Below, piece after piece: positions 1 through 11,654 of a stretch of 64,000 nucleotides of DNA. Origin of the DNA: Fennellomyces sp. T-0311 (taxonomy: Eukaryota; Mucoromycota; Mucoromycetes; Mucorales; Lichtheimiaceae); assembly GCA_025266875.1 (NCBI GenBank), contig JALLLT010000017.1, forward strand, positions 682,001 through 746,000, in the 5' to 3' direction. A program made the translations under genes and the position numbers. Position 1 is the first letter of the stretch. Each line of letters opens with the position of its first letter. Under the pieces are notes generated by a model. It ran no database searches. It saw only the letters and a program-made list of their open reading frames with translations, and was not told where the DNA came from.

Positions 1-1163
1 TTGCTACGCACTATTGACTACACGTATCAGTCGTCCAACGCCTCTCTCCATAGCTATAAAATGTTTCTGTTCCCTATGTATAACCATGGCGACCTCGTGG
101 TGACCGCGGCGGACGTGAAAGAACTTGTTGCATGACGGCGACTGAAACAGAACGAACACATATGTACCTGTAGACAACGCTATGCATCTACTGAAACAAA
201 TCAACCAAAGCAACACTTTGCTCGGCGATGGTTTGCTATGGCGAACCAGGCTTGTCGTGACTACAATAAGCTCTTTACTGCCCCCCCTGGATTCTGAGAA
301 TTTTTTTAAAAAAAAGAGACCCTACTCGGGATTTCCTCGTGGCCCAAAAAATGTGTAACGGCAAATGGAAAAGTGCTGCAGAAGCATCAGAGGGGCCGAC
401 TGACTTTTACCACCAGACCTGTCAAAGTCATGGTCTCCGCACTAATCACTTCTTAATTGCGCCTTGATCGAGCAATGCAATCGCATGACATGATGGTCTA
501 AATTGGGCCGCCAATGAAGTAAATGAAGTGACTATTGTTTAAAGCTGCCCCAAAGCCATTATTGTAAAATGAACGTTCCTCAGCCTGCTTGCTGAAATGC
601 GAGTTATTTTAATATCCAAACACCGTGTCACCGCGCATCGCGGATATGGATCGCCGGTTACAAACAACCTAGCTTGATTATGATCACTTTACTAATGATC
701 CACTACCCTGCGATCCCTATATGAGGACTACACTTCCCTGTCAATATCAAGAAGCTATATCATCACCATATATATTCAACTTTATCACGTAGTTTACCAT
801 TAACACTGCCCACTACTAGGTACGCAAATAAGGCCCATTGAATTGCCTCGGAGGATGAATATAGAACAAGGCACTTAGGAACGCACTCGACAGGATTTTG
901 CCCTGATCAGCAACCCTGATACATATCCCAAGATACCCTCCTGCATCAGCTTATACACAATGAAACATACACCTGCTGATTACTTGGCTTGAGAATCTGC
1001 ATTCAGAAATGGTAACACTTTTCCCCAAAATACATCGTTACCCTCAACATTATCATTTATTGCCCATCATTTGTTGTTTAGACCTCTGGCTCAAGCCTCG
1101 ACTGCTTTTGCAGAGGAAAGAACGTATGCAAATTTACTTTGAGCCTACAAAACGTGGCTTTTT
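1..1163. other. Non-coding stretch, no gene seen
   Basis: I find no open frame with a recognisable domain and no exon chain on either strand. The stretch is AT-rich. The right part is the 3' flank of the minus-strand gene that ends at 1164. Confidence 0.6.
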
Positions 1164-1659
1164 TTAAAGGTTTATTTCGCTGGTGAAATAGTACTCTTCA
1201 TCATAGTCTGGGCCATCGAATACTTGTTTGGTCTTGTTGGGAACAATGGTAAACGGCTGCGAGAACGCTGTTGTTGCCTTTCCACTTTCCAACTTTGGAT
1301 GAAACGCCAACTGATAAAGGTTTCCGGCGGGAAGTTCGCTCCAAACGATCCAATCGAAAACTTGCTCTTCATCGTACTTGAAATCCTTTGCAATGAAGCC
1401 CAAGTTCTTTATCATGTAGCCAGCGGAATCCACCAATCGAAGATCGGCTGAAGAGGAACTACCACCCTTTAAGTGTATCTTGACCTTGCTTCCTTTACTC
1501 ACAATTGCTATTGAGGACCATGATCATTTCTCAACACATATGTACTGTAGAATTACCAGCTTCCCATTGCTCAAACAGAAGGGGCGACACAAAATGAGTT
1601 GCGGACGCGCTGAAACCTGCAAACGCTAGCAACAAGATAACTGCGATTGACTTGATCAT
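1164..1659 (-). CDS. Small secreted Kre9/Knh1-like wall protein
   Basis: Two exons, complement(1164..1507, 1557..1659), give 148 aa. The first exon encodes MIKS followed by a hydrophobic run ending near ASA, a clear signal peptide. The 49-nt intron (GTAATT...TAG) is needed because the direct reading stops; splicing joins WEA to AIVSKGSK without a frame break. The mature part has the layout of the Kre9/Knh1 N-terminal (Ser-Thr-rich, GPI-anchored) domain: a WEA motif after the signal, a VKIHL strand, an 'IVWSELPAG' turn and a 'FSQPFTI' closing strand. Such domains occur in secreted or wall proteins linked to beta-glucan assembly. I see no GPI signal at the C-terminus, which is acidic and tyrosine-rich (DYDEEYYF). 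The family call is by pattern, so moderate; secretion is more secure. Confidence 0.7.
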
Positions 1660-2187
1660 CTGAGAGTGAACGTACGCTTTTGTAAGAGAAACAAAAATAT
1701 GTGTTTTGCGCTGAGGAAAATGTTTTTTATAGCTACTGTTGTCAACAGCAACATCCAGGCAAGTTTGTCCCATGTTTCCTTCCCACGAAAACTATTTATA
1801 TCGTTGCTCCGGAGAGCATGGCGCAGGCAGTACATTTTACAAGAGTGATACGCCCAATGCGCAGCATTATATTAGATACCCGCTAAGAATATATGTAACA
1901 TGTTATCTGGGAGCACTTCTCCTCTTTATTGTATACTAAATCATAGTCTTGTAGACGAGTTGCGTATGCATCCCAGCTATGAATTTTTCAGGAACCTTGC
2001 GCAGCTCGTCATACTTTTAAGCATACATGGTATTACCGTTGCAAAGGCTTTTACAACATCTCTAGCACCATTGAATATTCTTTCAAATGTCTTTCGATGG
2101 TCTGAAGTAATTTGCAGTCTTTGCCACCAAAGGCTCTAGTGACGCATCAGTAGAAGTCTATCTCGACAACTAAAATTTTCAAAAGTA
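1660..2187. other. Intergenic: promoter side of the Knh-like gene
   Basis: No gene seen. It holds the upstream region of the minus-strand Knh-like gene and ends at the TA target duplication (2186-2187) of the transposon. Confidence 0.5.
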
Positions 2188-2211
2188 CAGTGGCCGCTTG
2201 ATATAACGATA
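2188..2211 (+). repeat. Left terminal inverted repeat of Tigger-like element
   Basis: This 24-nt end matches the reverse complement of 4464-4487 with one mismatch at position 13 (G here, T in the other). It begins CAGTGG directly after TA. Confidence 0.93.
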
Positions 2212-2362
2212 CTCTATATAACGATATTTCGATATAACGATACAATTCTCAATTCCCCAGCGCGGGGAGCAGTAAAATATCGTTAATTTTGATATACCGA
2301 TATCCGATACTCCTGATCCCAGATATCGTTATATCGAGCGAACCAATGATACACTTTTATTT

Positions 2363-4271
2363 CTAGAAATAGGAAAGAATACTGGTTTGCTGTGTGCTAT
2401 TGCGCTCTTCTGACTCTAATTTCTGGATCTTTCTACGAAGAAGTCGGATGATATCTACATCTATCTCATCCTCAACCACGACCATGTCCAGGAATTCCTT
2501 TATGTGGCGCTTTCGTTCCGCTCTGGTATAAACCGGAGTTTGCTCAGCGCCATCGCCATCCTCATGTCTTTGTCTCTGTGCAACTGCATCTGAGTCCTCA
2601 CCTATCTTACACGTTAGCAACTGATCAGGATTAAAACTTACCCTTCTTCTGGATGCAACGTACCAAGTTCACGATCAATCAGCACATCATTGACCATTTC
2701 GTTGAGTGGTATAGTCGCATGGATGTCCTGAGACTCCTCATCTGGAATAAGGTCCAGTTCTTCCACTCTGCAAGAGTCACTGTGAACTGTCAGAATTGCT
2801 TCGTCAAGTTCATCTGACAAAATTTTATCTGCGAGTGCAGCTGCTGAGTTAATTCTAGACTCATCTGCCGCGTCAGCGTCTAATAAGCCAGATTTGTTCC
2901 AGCAATTTTGGATGGTTTCCGGAGTAACCGAGTCCCAGGCATGGCTTGCCCAATTCATAGCTGTCAACTGATCTACATCATACAGGTTGGCAAATTGGCC
3001 TTTTCTGAACCTGATGCCTGCTTGACGGTACTGGATTGCTCTAATATTTATATATTAGTTACACCAATCCCTAGTGCATATTACAATATACTTTTATCGT
3101 TTCAGACTCATATTATCACTAACCTATATTGCTTTTTGAAGCTTGCAATGATGCCTTGATCCAGAGGTTGAATCTTTGATGTCGTGTTTGGTGGAAGCAT
3201 CATAACCTCAATGTTGTTTAGTTTCGGGATCTTGTGGCTTGACGCATTATCGAGTAGGAGAAGGACCTTTTTTTGTAAGTTTCCCATAACAATGTCCAAG
3301 CGTCGGATCATTAGAGCAAATAGCTCTGCTGTCATCCATGCTTTCGAGTTGTTCCAGTACCAATGGAGCTTGGCCTCGTCTAAAAGTATTTAAGGCTGAT
3401 ATTAGCAAAGCATTATAATTATATACACATCACATTTATGTAACTTACGCGGTCTTTGCTTAAAGCAGCGAGGTTGCTTTGCATGGCCAATGAAGAAGAT
3501 CATGTGCTTATGTGAGCCGTCAGCATTACACGTCAGTGCAATAGTGATACGCGACTTGTCATCCTTCAAGCCAGCAAGTGGTTGCTTTGAAATTGTTCTG
3601 CGTGGAACTTGCGCGTAGAACAAAGCTGTTTCATCAAAGTTATAGACATTTGATGGTCCATATTCTTTGATTTTGGCTTTGATTTCCAAGATACGCTCCT
3701 GAACATCGCTGCTTGTCAGATCGGCTGATCCAGCATCACCATGCATAACTCGGGACTTGTACCCGAAACGCTTCTCAAATCCAGTGAGCCATCCATCTAA
3801 AAATTGGAAATCTTGGATATTCATCTGTTTTGCAATCGATTTGGCTTGAACAGTTATTGCTTCCCAGTTTAGAGGCATTTGGAGCCTTTCCATTTCATCG
3901 ACGTATCGGGCAAGCACCTTCTCCATATCAGGCTGCGCACAAGGCTTGCTTCTTTTGCCATCGAGCTGCTCATCGGTCATAGCAAAGTGCTTCTCCATAT
4001 CTCTGATAGTTTCAGAAATGGTGGACTGCTTCGGAACAAAGTCGAGTTGCCACTTCTCTTGTGCCCATAAAGCAAGCTCCTTTTGCGTCCACTTTGTCTG
4101 CTTATACTTGTAAATAAGTGCCAGTTTTTGCCGTTTCGTAAGGGATTTGCGCTTCTTAGCCTCCGGGACAGATTCACCTCCATTGATGATTCGCTTGGAG
4201 CCAGAAGCAATTTTATCGGCAGTAATAAGACAGGAAGACATTTCAAAGTAAATTGATGAAGGAGTACACAA
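2363..4271 (-). CDS. Tigger/pogo-like DDD transposase, four exons
   Basis: Exons complement(2363..2601, 2664..3040, 3124..3379, 3449..4271) give 564 aa with no stop. An internal start at 4241 (MSSCLI) is also possible. Domains in order: a CENP-B/psq-type helix-turn-helix after 'KRKSLTKRQKLAL' (about 40-95), a CENP-B-type HTH ('FLDGWLTGFEKRFGYKSR', about 150-185), then the DDE_1 catalytic domain. Its three acidic residues are D in 'NFDETALFY', D in 'LLLDNASSH' and D in 'KIQPLDQG', with 29 residues between the last two. The C-terminus ends STQQTSILSYF. Splicing at G|GTACGT (2663) rather than the later GGGTAAGT is required to keep the frame into the last exon, and it puts a TTGCTAAC branch site near the acceptor. 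The enzyme would cut and reinsert this element at TA. Confidence 0.9.
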
Positions 4272-4463
4272 AAGGGTAATGCTAGTTTATAAATTAAGCT
4301 AAGCTATAACCTTTTCACTGGATTCTAGAGCTTTCTTTACACTTCTTTCAGTGGAGATGATGAATAAGCTTTGGATAAGGGTTTAACCGTATACCTCCTC
4401 TCGGAGTCCCAATTCGATATAACGATAATTCGATATAACGATATAATTTGGGTTGCACCGGCA

Positions 4464-4487
4464 TATCGTTATATAAAGCGGCCACTG
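4464..4487 (-). repeat. Right terminal inverted repeat of Tigger-like element
   Basis: Mirror of the left end, followed by TA at 4488-4489. Read on the minus strand it starts CAGTGGCCGCTTTATATAAC. Confidence 0.93.
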
Positions 4488-5289
4488 TATGCAAGAGCAT
4501 GAGTGGGTTTTGCTGCAAAAGTGGAAGAAACCAGTAAGGCCAAAATAATAGGATGATGCCTCGAGTCCTCGATACACTTAATAGCGGCGACTAAGTGCAT
4601 AATGCATTTGACTGATTAAAAGCAACAACGGCACTTGAAGGGACAATTTTGTACTTATTACGGGAAGTATTGCAGCAACACATCCCGTTCCTGAACTTCA
4701 TTTGTCCTTTAGCGAAGAAAAACAACGAAGTAACAGGATTGAAATTCCAAATTTCCGTTCCATATAAGACGAGTTCATCAGTTTATACAATGTAAAACCA
4801 TCGAACACATATCATTATACATGCGTGTCACTTTCGCCTCTCAATGTTGTATGAACCACAGCCAAAAGTCGATACCACCCGTGGTACTGGTAACAACTTT
4901 TTTTTTTTTTTTTTACCAATGATTACTTGTTGTTTTCCCAGTCGAGTACAGCAACCATCGTTGTACACGCCTTATGAGCAATGAGTATCGATGGAATTTA
5001 AAATTGTGCGAAATTGTTGTTGGTACATGTCATTACTTTATCGATTCTATCAAATGTTTATAATATTAAGAATGCTATTGAAATCTTTAGGTCCTGAAGC
5101 AATCGAGCAATTCTGGCCCGACTGAACCACATGAAAAACAGGAAGACATTCAGATGCTATTTATATGGCAAGACGGTGGAATTGATACACATAGTAAAAC
5201 AAAAATGGTAGGCGGCTTGGACAATGCGCGTTCAACAAAGTTCAAGATCATTAGCAGCAAATACGTATTGTCGTTCTTGTAATAGAGCA
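4488..5289. other. Intergenic, no gene seen
   Basis: No coding signal found. It contains a poly-T run near 4900-4916. Confidence 0.5.
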
Positions 5290-6795
5290 TGCCGGGCATA
5301 TCGGATTTCAGCTGGAGCGCATGACTGTTTCCAACAAATGGTGTCCAATCATCGCTGATTGCGCGCCGGAATGGAAGACGATCGAAATGAAAAAACTTTA
5401 CTACAGACGATGCTTTGTTTAAGTTCCTTCCCATGATCGGTAACCATGTGTGGAGCCTTGGCTTACATGAGCTCGAGCCAGACAAGGCGTAAAGCGCTAT
5501 CAAGGCTATTCTCAATGGACAACTCCATAATGTACGAAATCTTACCGTACTCAGTAAGTGGTTCATGCGATGATAGACTGTAAGTCTAACCAACAATGTG
5601 CTTTCCTCAAAAGAATGCACTAGCATAGCTCGACACCGGCTTTTCGTCATTCCGATACGGCTGACACTCACTGTGCTGGTATCAGCGTCCCCAAAAAGAA
5701 ACCAAGCATTCCTTTTAGAAAGAGTATTACTCGCCTATCCGAATCTCAAGAAGCTTCGTTATCACATCGACCAAGGCAAAATTGATTTAGTAATAACAGT
5801 ATGCCGATGGCAGCATAATGCAGCATTGAATCGGTGGATTTGAAAGCGCAGTCAATCACTGACGAGGTGCTTGAAGCAACCATTCAACGATGCCCGCAGA
5901 TACAAGAACTCTGTTTTGAAATATGTCACCAGATACTTTAAGACTAATAAATTAATATTGCCCTCACATCAAAAGGCTTGGCTTTTATGGTTCGATCTTG
6001 GGCAATTCCGCTGCGTCGACTGACGATTCTCCTGGGATGTCATGTCTTTCAATCCACGACACAAAGGATATCGGATCAAACATGTGAAATGCTATTCAAT
6101 TCCTCGAGAATGCTCAATCAACATTTCAGTCCGCTTCACTTGGATTGTGGGGCAGCCGGGATAATGCACTGACACACTGGGACAGATGGACTAGAACGCG
6201 AGGGAAAAAGATGATGCATTTGAGGTATATCCTTGATAACTCACATGAGATGCACAAGGTCGTCGCAGAGATGATATGAAACTGCAAGGCGCTGGAACCT
6301 GTGGCGCAGTTCAACAGCTATCTTGGCTATCTGGAAATGTGCTTGAAGATGCCTTGGCGACACTTCCCAATCTTACCAAACTCGCGCTGTTTAACCTTTC
6401 AACGATCTACGTGCGTGGACTCCAGCATTTTGTTGCCAGAAGTGCGATCAAGGGAAAAGCCTCGCTGCATCTCATCAAATACAATAGCATCTCTGACTTG
6501 CTCCTCGGAGCCTTTGGGACCATTGAGACGCTAGAAGGCCTCATGATAGAAAGCTGCAAAGGACCGGCAGATAAGGGGTTGATACAGTTTGTAGAAAAAA
6601 TTAAGCACTTTTGACACACTCAAGGCCGTATACCTCATAGACATGAGCACTGTCACCAATCTAGTATTGATCCACATTTCCAAAGTATCTAGATTACAGA
6701 AAATCGTTCTTTTATCACTCAAAAATATCATCATGGATAATCTAGAAGTACTTTTGGTCAACAATTGTGCACAGGTTAGCTGGCGTTCAAAAATT
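5290..6795 (+). pseudogene. Decayed F-box/LRR gene, paralogue of the gene at 21800-23925
   Basis: Plus-strand fragments line up in order with the intact F-box/LRR protein at 21800-23925, but in different frames and with stops. A piece near 5326-5390 ('SNKWCPIIADCAPEWKTIEM') matches the F-box segment 'SKHWRDILTGYAMLWREFNI'. A piece at about 5430-5570 ('LPMIGNHVWSLGLHELEPDKA', stop, 'SAIKAILN') matches 'LVQLVGMHVQRLRVTGIELE'. Others match near 5740 ('YPNLKKLRY'), near 5860 ('ATIQRCPQIQELCFE' versus 'PILRQCPRLETLQIE'), at 6320-6610 ('VLEDALATLPNLTKLALFNL') and up to 6795. A stop inside a conserved stretch and repeated frame changes rule out a simple intron model. The N-terminal TPR part is not visible. 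I call it a dead copy. Confidence 0.8.
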
Positions 6796-7737
6796 GAGAT
6801 CAACCGGGCCTAGTTGCTATATAATAACGCACATGAAAGTAGTTAGCCAAGGAGAACTTGCTTTGTCTCATACCCAGGACGAAATAAAACAAAGCTGAGC
6901 TTTATATTATCAGATCTGCGAATTGCTAACTTGCTCAAGATGCTAAAGAACCACTGATATCTATTGGTAAAAGTAAATCTAGCGAGTGGCAACGTAGTAT
7001 ATAAACGCTCAGCACGACTTGCTAACGGAAACTCTTTGCGATATGTGCTAAAATTGACCGCGTATTACTGACAAAAAATGCATCATAAAGATGTATGTAT
7101 TGACAGGCCATGACCTCATTACTGGTAAATCTAGAGCTGAGGAATTGTGTTTGACGTGATTCTAAAACAGTCAAAGAAACATATGTAATCGAATCGAGAG
7201 TTTTCATGGTAATTGTCGCATGCCGGGTCCCACACCTGTCAAAATGCAAACTGGAAATTGGTATTTTTTTTAACAATGGGAAACTTACAAAAGACTACCC
7301 CAAACATTTTAAAGTCAATGTCGGCCAGATTCTGTGGGAACGGAACGACATTGATGCATACTATAGCAACCCAGCATGGTTATTTATGCAGTGTTCATTC
7401 ACATACGTTCAACCATAGTCGTCGATGAGAAACGCGAACTACGATACTTGACTCTTTTTTTTCAAGTACGTATTCCAATGTAGCTTTTTTTATTCTCTAT
7501 GGTCACGCGGTCGGCGGTAAATATACTCGATCAAGGCAGGTTTTACGTAAAGCCATATGAACAAACCTTCTGCTAAAACTGCGTACCTGGATTTTAAACT
7601 TTAAGCCAATTGGGCAGCGGGGCTTTTGGGGATTTTCATGTGCGAAAACGACCTTTGTCATTTGAATTACTTTTCTTTCTCGTACTCCTTCCCCGCAAAA
7701 AAAAACTGCCATCACGCTTTGGTTCCGTTTCAACAAG
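6796..7737. other. Intergenic, no gene seen
   Basis: No exon chain found. The right part, with T-rich tracts, is the presumed promoter of the thioesterase that starts at 7738. Confidence 0.5.
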
Positions 7738-8330
7738 ATGAAAATCAGCTCAGCAGTTGCCGAAAAATACCCTGCCTTGGAGGATTTGGTAAAGATGTAT
7801 TCATCCCGAAGCGAACAAGTGGTGTTTTGGGAAGATAAAGTACACGCCGAGTTGGAAATAGTCGATGCCACTGCAAACAAGTTGATCTGGGAGTTCAAAG
7901 TTGATGAGAAACATTGCAATCAGTAAGAAATCATTTCTTTCGCAAAATCGAGAAAAAAAACATGCTCAAAACGATTGTTTCGTAGACTTGGTAATATCCA
8001 TGGTGGTTGCGTAGCAACGATCATTGACATTTGCAGCAGTTTTGCCATCTTGACATACGAAGGTAAATAAAAAGAAATACATGAATTGTCCACTGTCAAC
8101 TAAAACGAGTGATCACAGGCAAAGGTGGATGGGGTTTGATTGGCGTATCGACGGACCTTGCCGTGTCTTACATGAGTGGAATGTCAGCAGGCCAAACTGC
8201 TCGACTCGAATGCGAAGTCCAACGCGTGGGCAAAACGTTGGCTAACATTTATACCAAGGTTTACGATGACAATGGCAAGCTTTGCTATTCTGGATCGCAT
8301 ACCAAATATTGCATCGATTCGAGATTGTGA
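7738..8330 (+). CDS. Hotdog-fold acyl-CoA thioesterase, ACOT13/THEM2-like (copy 1)
   Basis: Exons 7738..7922, 7986..8062 and 8119..8330 give 157 aa, the normal length for a single-domain hotdog (4HBT) enzyme. The family core is clear: 'NIHGGCVATIIDICSSFA' contains the HGG turn and the aspartate that in ACOT13-type enzymes activates water for hydrolysis of acyl-CoA thioesters. It is followed by 'GVSTDLAVSYMSGMSAGQ' and 'VGKTLANIYTKVYD'. The N-terminal 60 residues are specific to this small family (three copies in the window). The second copy begins about 290 bp downstream on the same strand, so they look like a tandem duplication, each with its own promoter. I see no targeting signal. Natural substrate unknown; long-chain acyl-CoA is the family precedent. 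Confidence 0.88.
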
Positions 8331-8620
8331 GAGGGAAATCGCCTTCCGGCTTACACAAAGTAGAGATTAGAATCGCTTTTTACTTTTTTTTGTTGATGTT
8401 CTTGGACAAGCTTAGATATAATTAGCTCGGTCAAGTTTTAAGCAAACTGATCGAACGTTTGAAAACACAAAAGGGAGTGCGTGTGGACAACAGCTTGGCA
8501 GGAACGGAGTCCAGCTGAGTTTGGGTAACACAAAGCAATGGGTACTCTTTTGTGCTCGTGGTAAATCGTTTTGTCATCAATACTCCTCTTTCATTTACGT
8601 CTTTTTTTTCTCTCCACAAT

Positions 8621-9235
8621 ATGAGAATTAATCCTTCAGTTGGCGAAAAGTATCCTCTTCTCCAGGAGATGGTGACTAATTATGCTGAACGGAACAAAAC
8701 AAAGATATTCTGGGAAGATAAGGTCCAAGGAGAACTGACGCTTGTCAATGCAGTTCCCAACAAGTTGACATGGGAATTTGAAGTCAAGGACAAACATTGC
8801 AACATGTAAAAAAATGATTTATTAAGCGCTAATTGTTCCATGTGAAGCTGATCTGGAGAACTTTTAGGCTGAAGAATATCCATGGTGGATGCGTTGCGAC
8901 GATTATCGATATTTGCAGCAGTTTTGCCATCATGGTGTATGAAGGTAACCAAACCTTACCTAGGAGAGACGCATATACACACATATATATCAAAATTGTA
9001 ACACGTCCTCCCGTTGCTAGGCAAACACAAGTGGAAATTTGTTGGCGTTTCCACAGAGCTGTCAGTAAACTACTTGGCTGGCATGTCGCCGGGACAAACT
9101 GCACGATTGGAATGTGAGGTTCAGCGGGTTGGAAAAAGCTTAGGGAATATCTATACGCGGGTGTACAATAACGAGGACGACAAGCTGTGCTATACTTCAT
9201 CTCATGCCAAATACCGTGTCGATTCTCGATTATAG
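8621..9235 (+). CDS. Hotdog-fold acyl-CoA thioesterase (copy 2, tandem)
   Basis: Exons 8621..8805, 8868..8944 and 9021..9235 give 158 aa. Exons 1 (185 nt) and 2 (77 nt) have exactly the lengths found in copy 1, with introns at the same points and phases. The protein is very similar ('NIHGGCVATIIDICSSFA' is shared). Start ATG 8621 was chosen because it aligns with the ATG of copy 1; an earlier in-frame TTG at 8552 is just leader. Active-site HGG and Asp are kept, so it should be a working enzyme. Amino-acid changes are concentrated in the N-terminal 60 residues and in the C-terminal half. Confidence 0.88.
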
Positions 9236-9637
9236 ACGCTGGATTGTCAGAACCGCACTTATCGAGATAGATCCATTTAAAGATTCCAGGGGAATACTTA
9301 TAACCAGCTAGAGATAATTGTGCAGTAAAAAAAAAACAATATTTCATCATGTATTGTGAAGTGCTGAATCGTGAACCATAAAACCATCATTGCAGTCTAG
9401 ATTAGCGTATCTGCCAAGGCTTGATCGATCACCATAGCAACGGTTGCTAGGTAATTGCAATTGCGTGGCAATGGTACTGTTGCGTAGTGGTGTTCAATCG
9501 ACAGGTAAAAGGCAACGCAGTATGATTAAGTAAAAAGGCGTACAAGAGAAACAGAACAGCGTCTGTGTCAAAAGGCCAGAAAAATTTCTTGAACACTCTG
9601 TGTTCTGTCTTTCTTTCAGTTTCACTTACCTTGAACC

Positions 9638-9993
9638 ATGACGTCGTTTTACGATGAAGTATGGCGCAATTACAAAGCTTCAGAAATTGGATTATTACTA
9701 ACAGACAAATGATTAGATCGAGATTGAGGATATGGAGTTCGATGAGGAAGAGGAAATCTATACATATCCCTGCCCATGCGGCGACAAGTTTGAGATCAGT
9801 ATTGTATGTGCTCAAAAAAAGGGTGTGCATTTTTTGAAAACTAACAATGCAATAGGACGATTTAAGGGATGGTGAAGATGTTGCTCGTTGTCCTTCCTGT
9901 TCACTTATTATTCGAGTGATTTACGATCCGGACGAATTCGCGGACGACGATGGTGAAGGGTTTACAGTAGAGAATACTGTAACTGTTGCTTAG
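9638..9993 (+). CDS. DPH3: DPH3/KTI11 CSL-type zinc-finger protein
   Basis: Exons 9638..9658, 9717..9803 and 9856..9993 give 81 aa, almost the same as yeast Dph3/Kti11. The tiny first exon encodes only MTSFYDE; the intron after it has a textbook TACTAAC branch site. The zinc site is two cysteine pairs: '[11 protein letters not shown]' and '[14 protein letters not shown]', the CSL signature. An acidic tail follows. The known role is as electron donor in the first step of diphthamide synthesis on translation elongation factor 2 and as a partner of Elongator in wobble-uridine tRNA modification; it acts in the cytosol. It converges on the BAP31 gene, whose stop lies 127 bp away. Confidence 0.95.
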
Positions 9994-10120
9994 CACCACC
10001 GACACACACACACATACACTGTATTACACTCCTCCTCGTTCACATGTATACATTCTTATCATTTCTTTTGTAAAAATATGCCAGATCCTTTTTTTTTTTA
10101 AAAAAAAGACCAATGGATGC

Positions 10121-11203
10121 CTAGATATCCTTCTTCACTTCACTCTTTTGTCCGGATGCTGCCTGCTCCAATGCATTGCGCTCATCAGCTAGCCGGTTGT
10201 ATTCAACCGACTGCTGTGCCACCTGCTTCTTGAGCGTCTCAAAGTCACGCTCCTGCTGCTTGAGCTGTTTCACTTCCGCATTCAAAGCAGCAATCTCCTT
10301 CTTGTAGGTATCCTCGTTGTCAATGAACTGCTGATGGCCTTGTGTTGTCGATTGAGTCTGATGTATATGAATCAGGTTAGATCGACACACACACACACGC
10401 ACTCCTTTTTCTTTCATCTCTCACATACCTCTTTCTTCAAGTTGTCCAACTCTTCCTCGCGCTTCAGGACCTGGAGGACCAGAGTGCTGGTACGTTCAAG
10501 GATGCTGCGGATGTAGGATAAGCATACACATTCAAACCTGATCATTCGATCATCTTACAGTGACAGGAACAAGGTGAAGCCGGTGAGGTAGAGGTTGCGT
10601 TGGGCGTAGAACTTTTTGGCCTTGTTGTTTGCTTCATAGCTGTAATCGTAATGCTGACGCTGTTCTCCACTGTCATCGGCCGAATCGATGCGTTGAAGAC
10701 GGTTGATGGTATCTATCCATTTGCGTTACAAACAGCCCCCCCCATGTGTCACTTTTCCAAGAGGTTTACCAATAAACAGGATGAAGATGAATCTATCACG
10801 TCATGTTAACATAAAGGAAGGGGGCCCTCTTTCCTGTTATACAAACTTACGCAAAGATGATTTTGAGGACGTGGAGAGCCTTGCCAACCTACCGATTGCA
10901 CGTGAATCCTTTAACTTTCAAAAAGAAACCACCTCTTTCAAAAACTTACAGCGGGAGAAGTCGAAGCAAACTTGAGCATGGCACGGCGCCAGTGTGAGGG
11001 AAGAGGTAGCTACCATTGTATGTGTCAAAATGGTGGGGCGCGACGCGTATACAAAAGAAAAAAAATACTTTACCACCAGAATGCAGAAAATGATCATCTA
11101 ATCGAAGGAAATCTCGGTTAGTTCTTGAACGAAATGCCGCTTGGCGTGTTCAACTTGCCTCGGTGACCAAGATGCCAAAGGTGAGCGTATAGTAAATGGT
11201 CAT
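10121..11203 (-). CDS. BAP31/Yet-like ER membrane protein
   Basis: Eight exons, complement(10121..10357, 10429..10504, 10559..10712, 10770..10792, 10851..10888, 10950..11009, 11074..11097, 11159..11203), give 218 aa. The start 'MTIYYTLTFGILVTEMIIF' is the first membrane span of BAP31 proteins. 'LPLPSHWRRAML', a second span, and 'KFYAQRNLYLTGFTLFLSL' (third span) follow in family order. The C-terminal half is a charged coiled coil ending KKDI, a KKxx ER-retrieval signal. BAP31/Yet proteins sit in the ER membrane and act in export and quality control of membrane proteins. Exons as short as 23 and 24 nt are needed to restore the second span. The first intron begins GCAAGT, not GT: conserved residues require the exon to end at GAG, giving the GC-AG consensus GAG|GCAAGT. 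Confidence 0.9.
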
Positions 11204-11654
11204 GGTTATTTTTGCTCGGGGTAAATGGGGTTGAGGAAGAGCGGAACGAACAAGCTTTGCTTGGCGACTTAAAAAAAAGGGCTGGTTTATATGCGGCAAC
11301 AAGCCAATCAAAATTGTTGAACACGTGGAAGCTTTACGAAAAAACCTCATGATATAGTGGTTATTATGCTTTACATAATGCAATAAGTGCTCTTGATGGC
11401 ATGTTTCTTTGCCATCTTTTGTATATCTGCAATCTTACTAAGGTTACCTGCCTGTTTCCCTTGAAAAAACCCCCAGGCACATGAAACAAACAGCTTGCTT
11501 GCACCTCCTCTGGAAATGACCGCACTCGAGAGAGAGAGATATCCACAGGACGAGATTATCCAGGACCAGCGAGTGCATGAAAAAAAAAGTCAGCACTCAG
11601 CAGCCATAGCTTGGCAACACCGCTAAAAATCCTACAATTTTTCGGTTGTCAACA
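11204..11654. other. Divergent intergenic region BAP31 / ELM1-like gene
   Basis: About 450 bp between two divergent start codons, so it carries both promoters. I see no further gene. Confidence 0.5.

Larger units (their letters stand above)
2188..4487 (-). mobile_element. Tigger/pogo-like DNA transposon, apparently intact
   Basis: A 2300-bp element bounded by terminal inverted repeats starting CAGTGGCCGCTT and flanked by TA on both sides (2186-2187 and 4488-4489), the target duplication typical of Tc1/mariner-pogo elements. Both ends also carry repeated copies of a TATAACGATA motif inside the terminal repeat (about three at the left end plus inverted copies; several at the right), which look like subterminal transposase-binding sites. 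It carries one spliced transposase gene on the minus strand with all three catalytic aspartates. Intact ends, target duplication and an open reading chain together suggest a recent insertion that may still be active. Confidence 0.92.

Noticed and set aside
5150..5671. 173-codon minus-strand open frame
   Set aside because: Antisense to the F-box/LRR pseudogene, no domain, and the plus strand explains the sequence.
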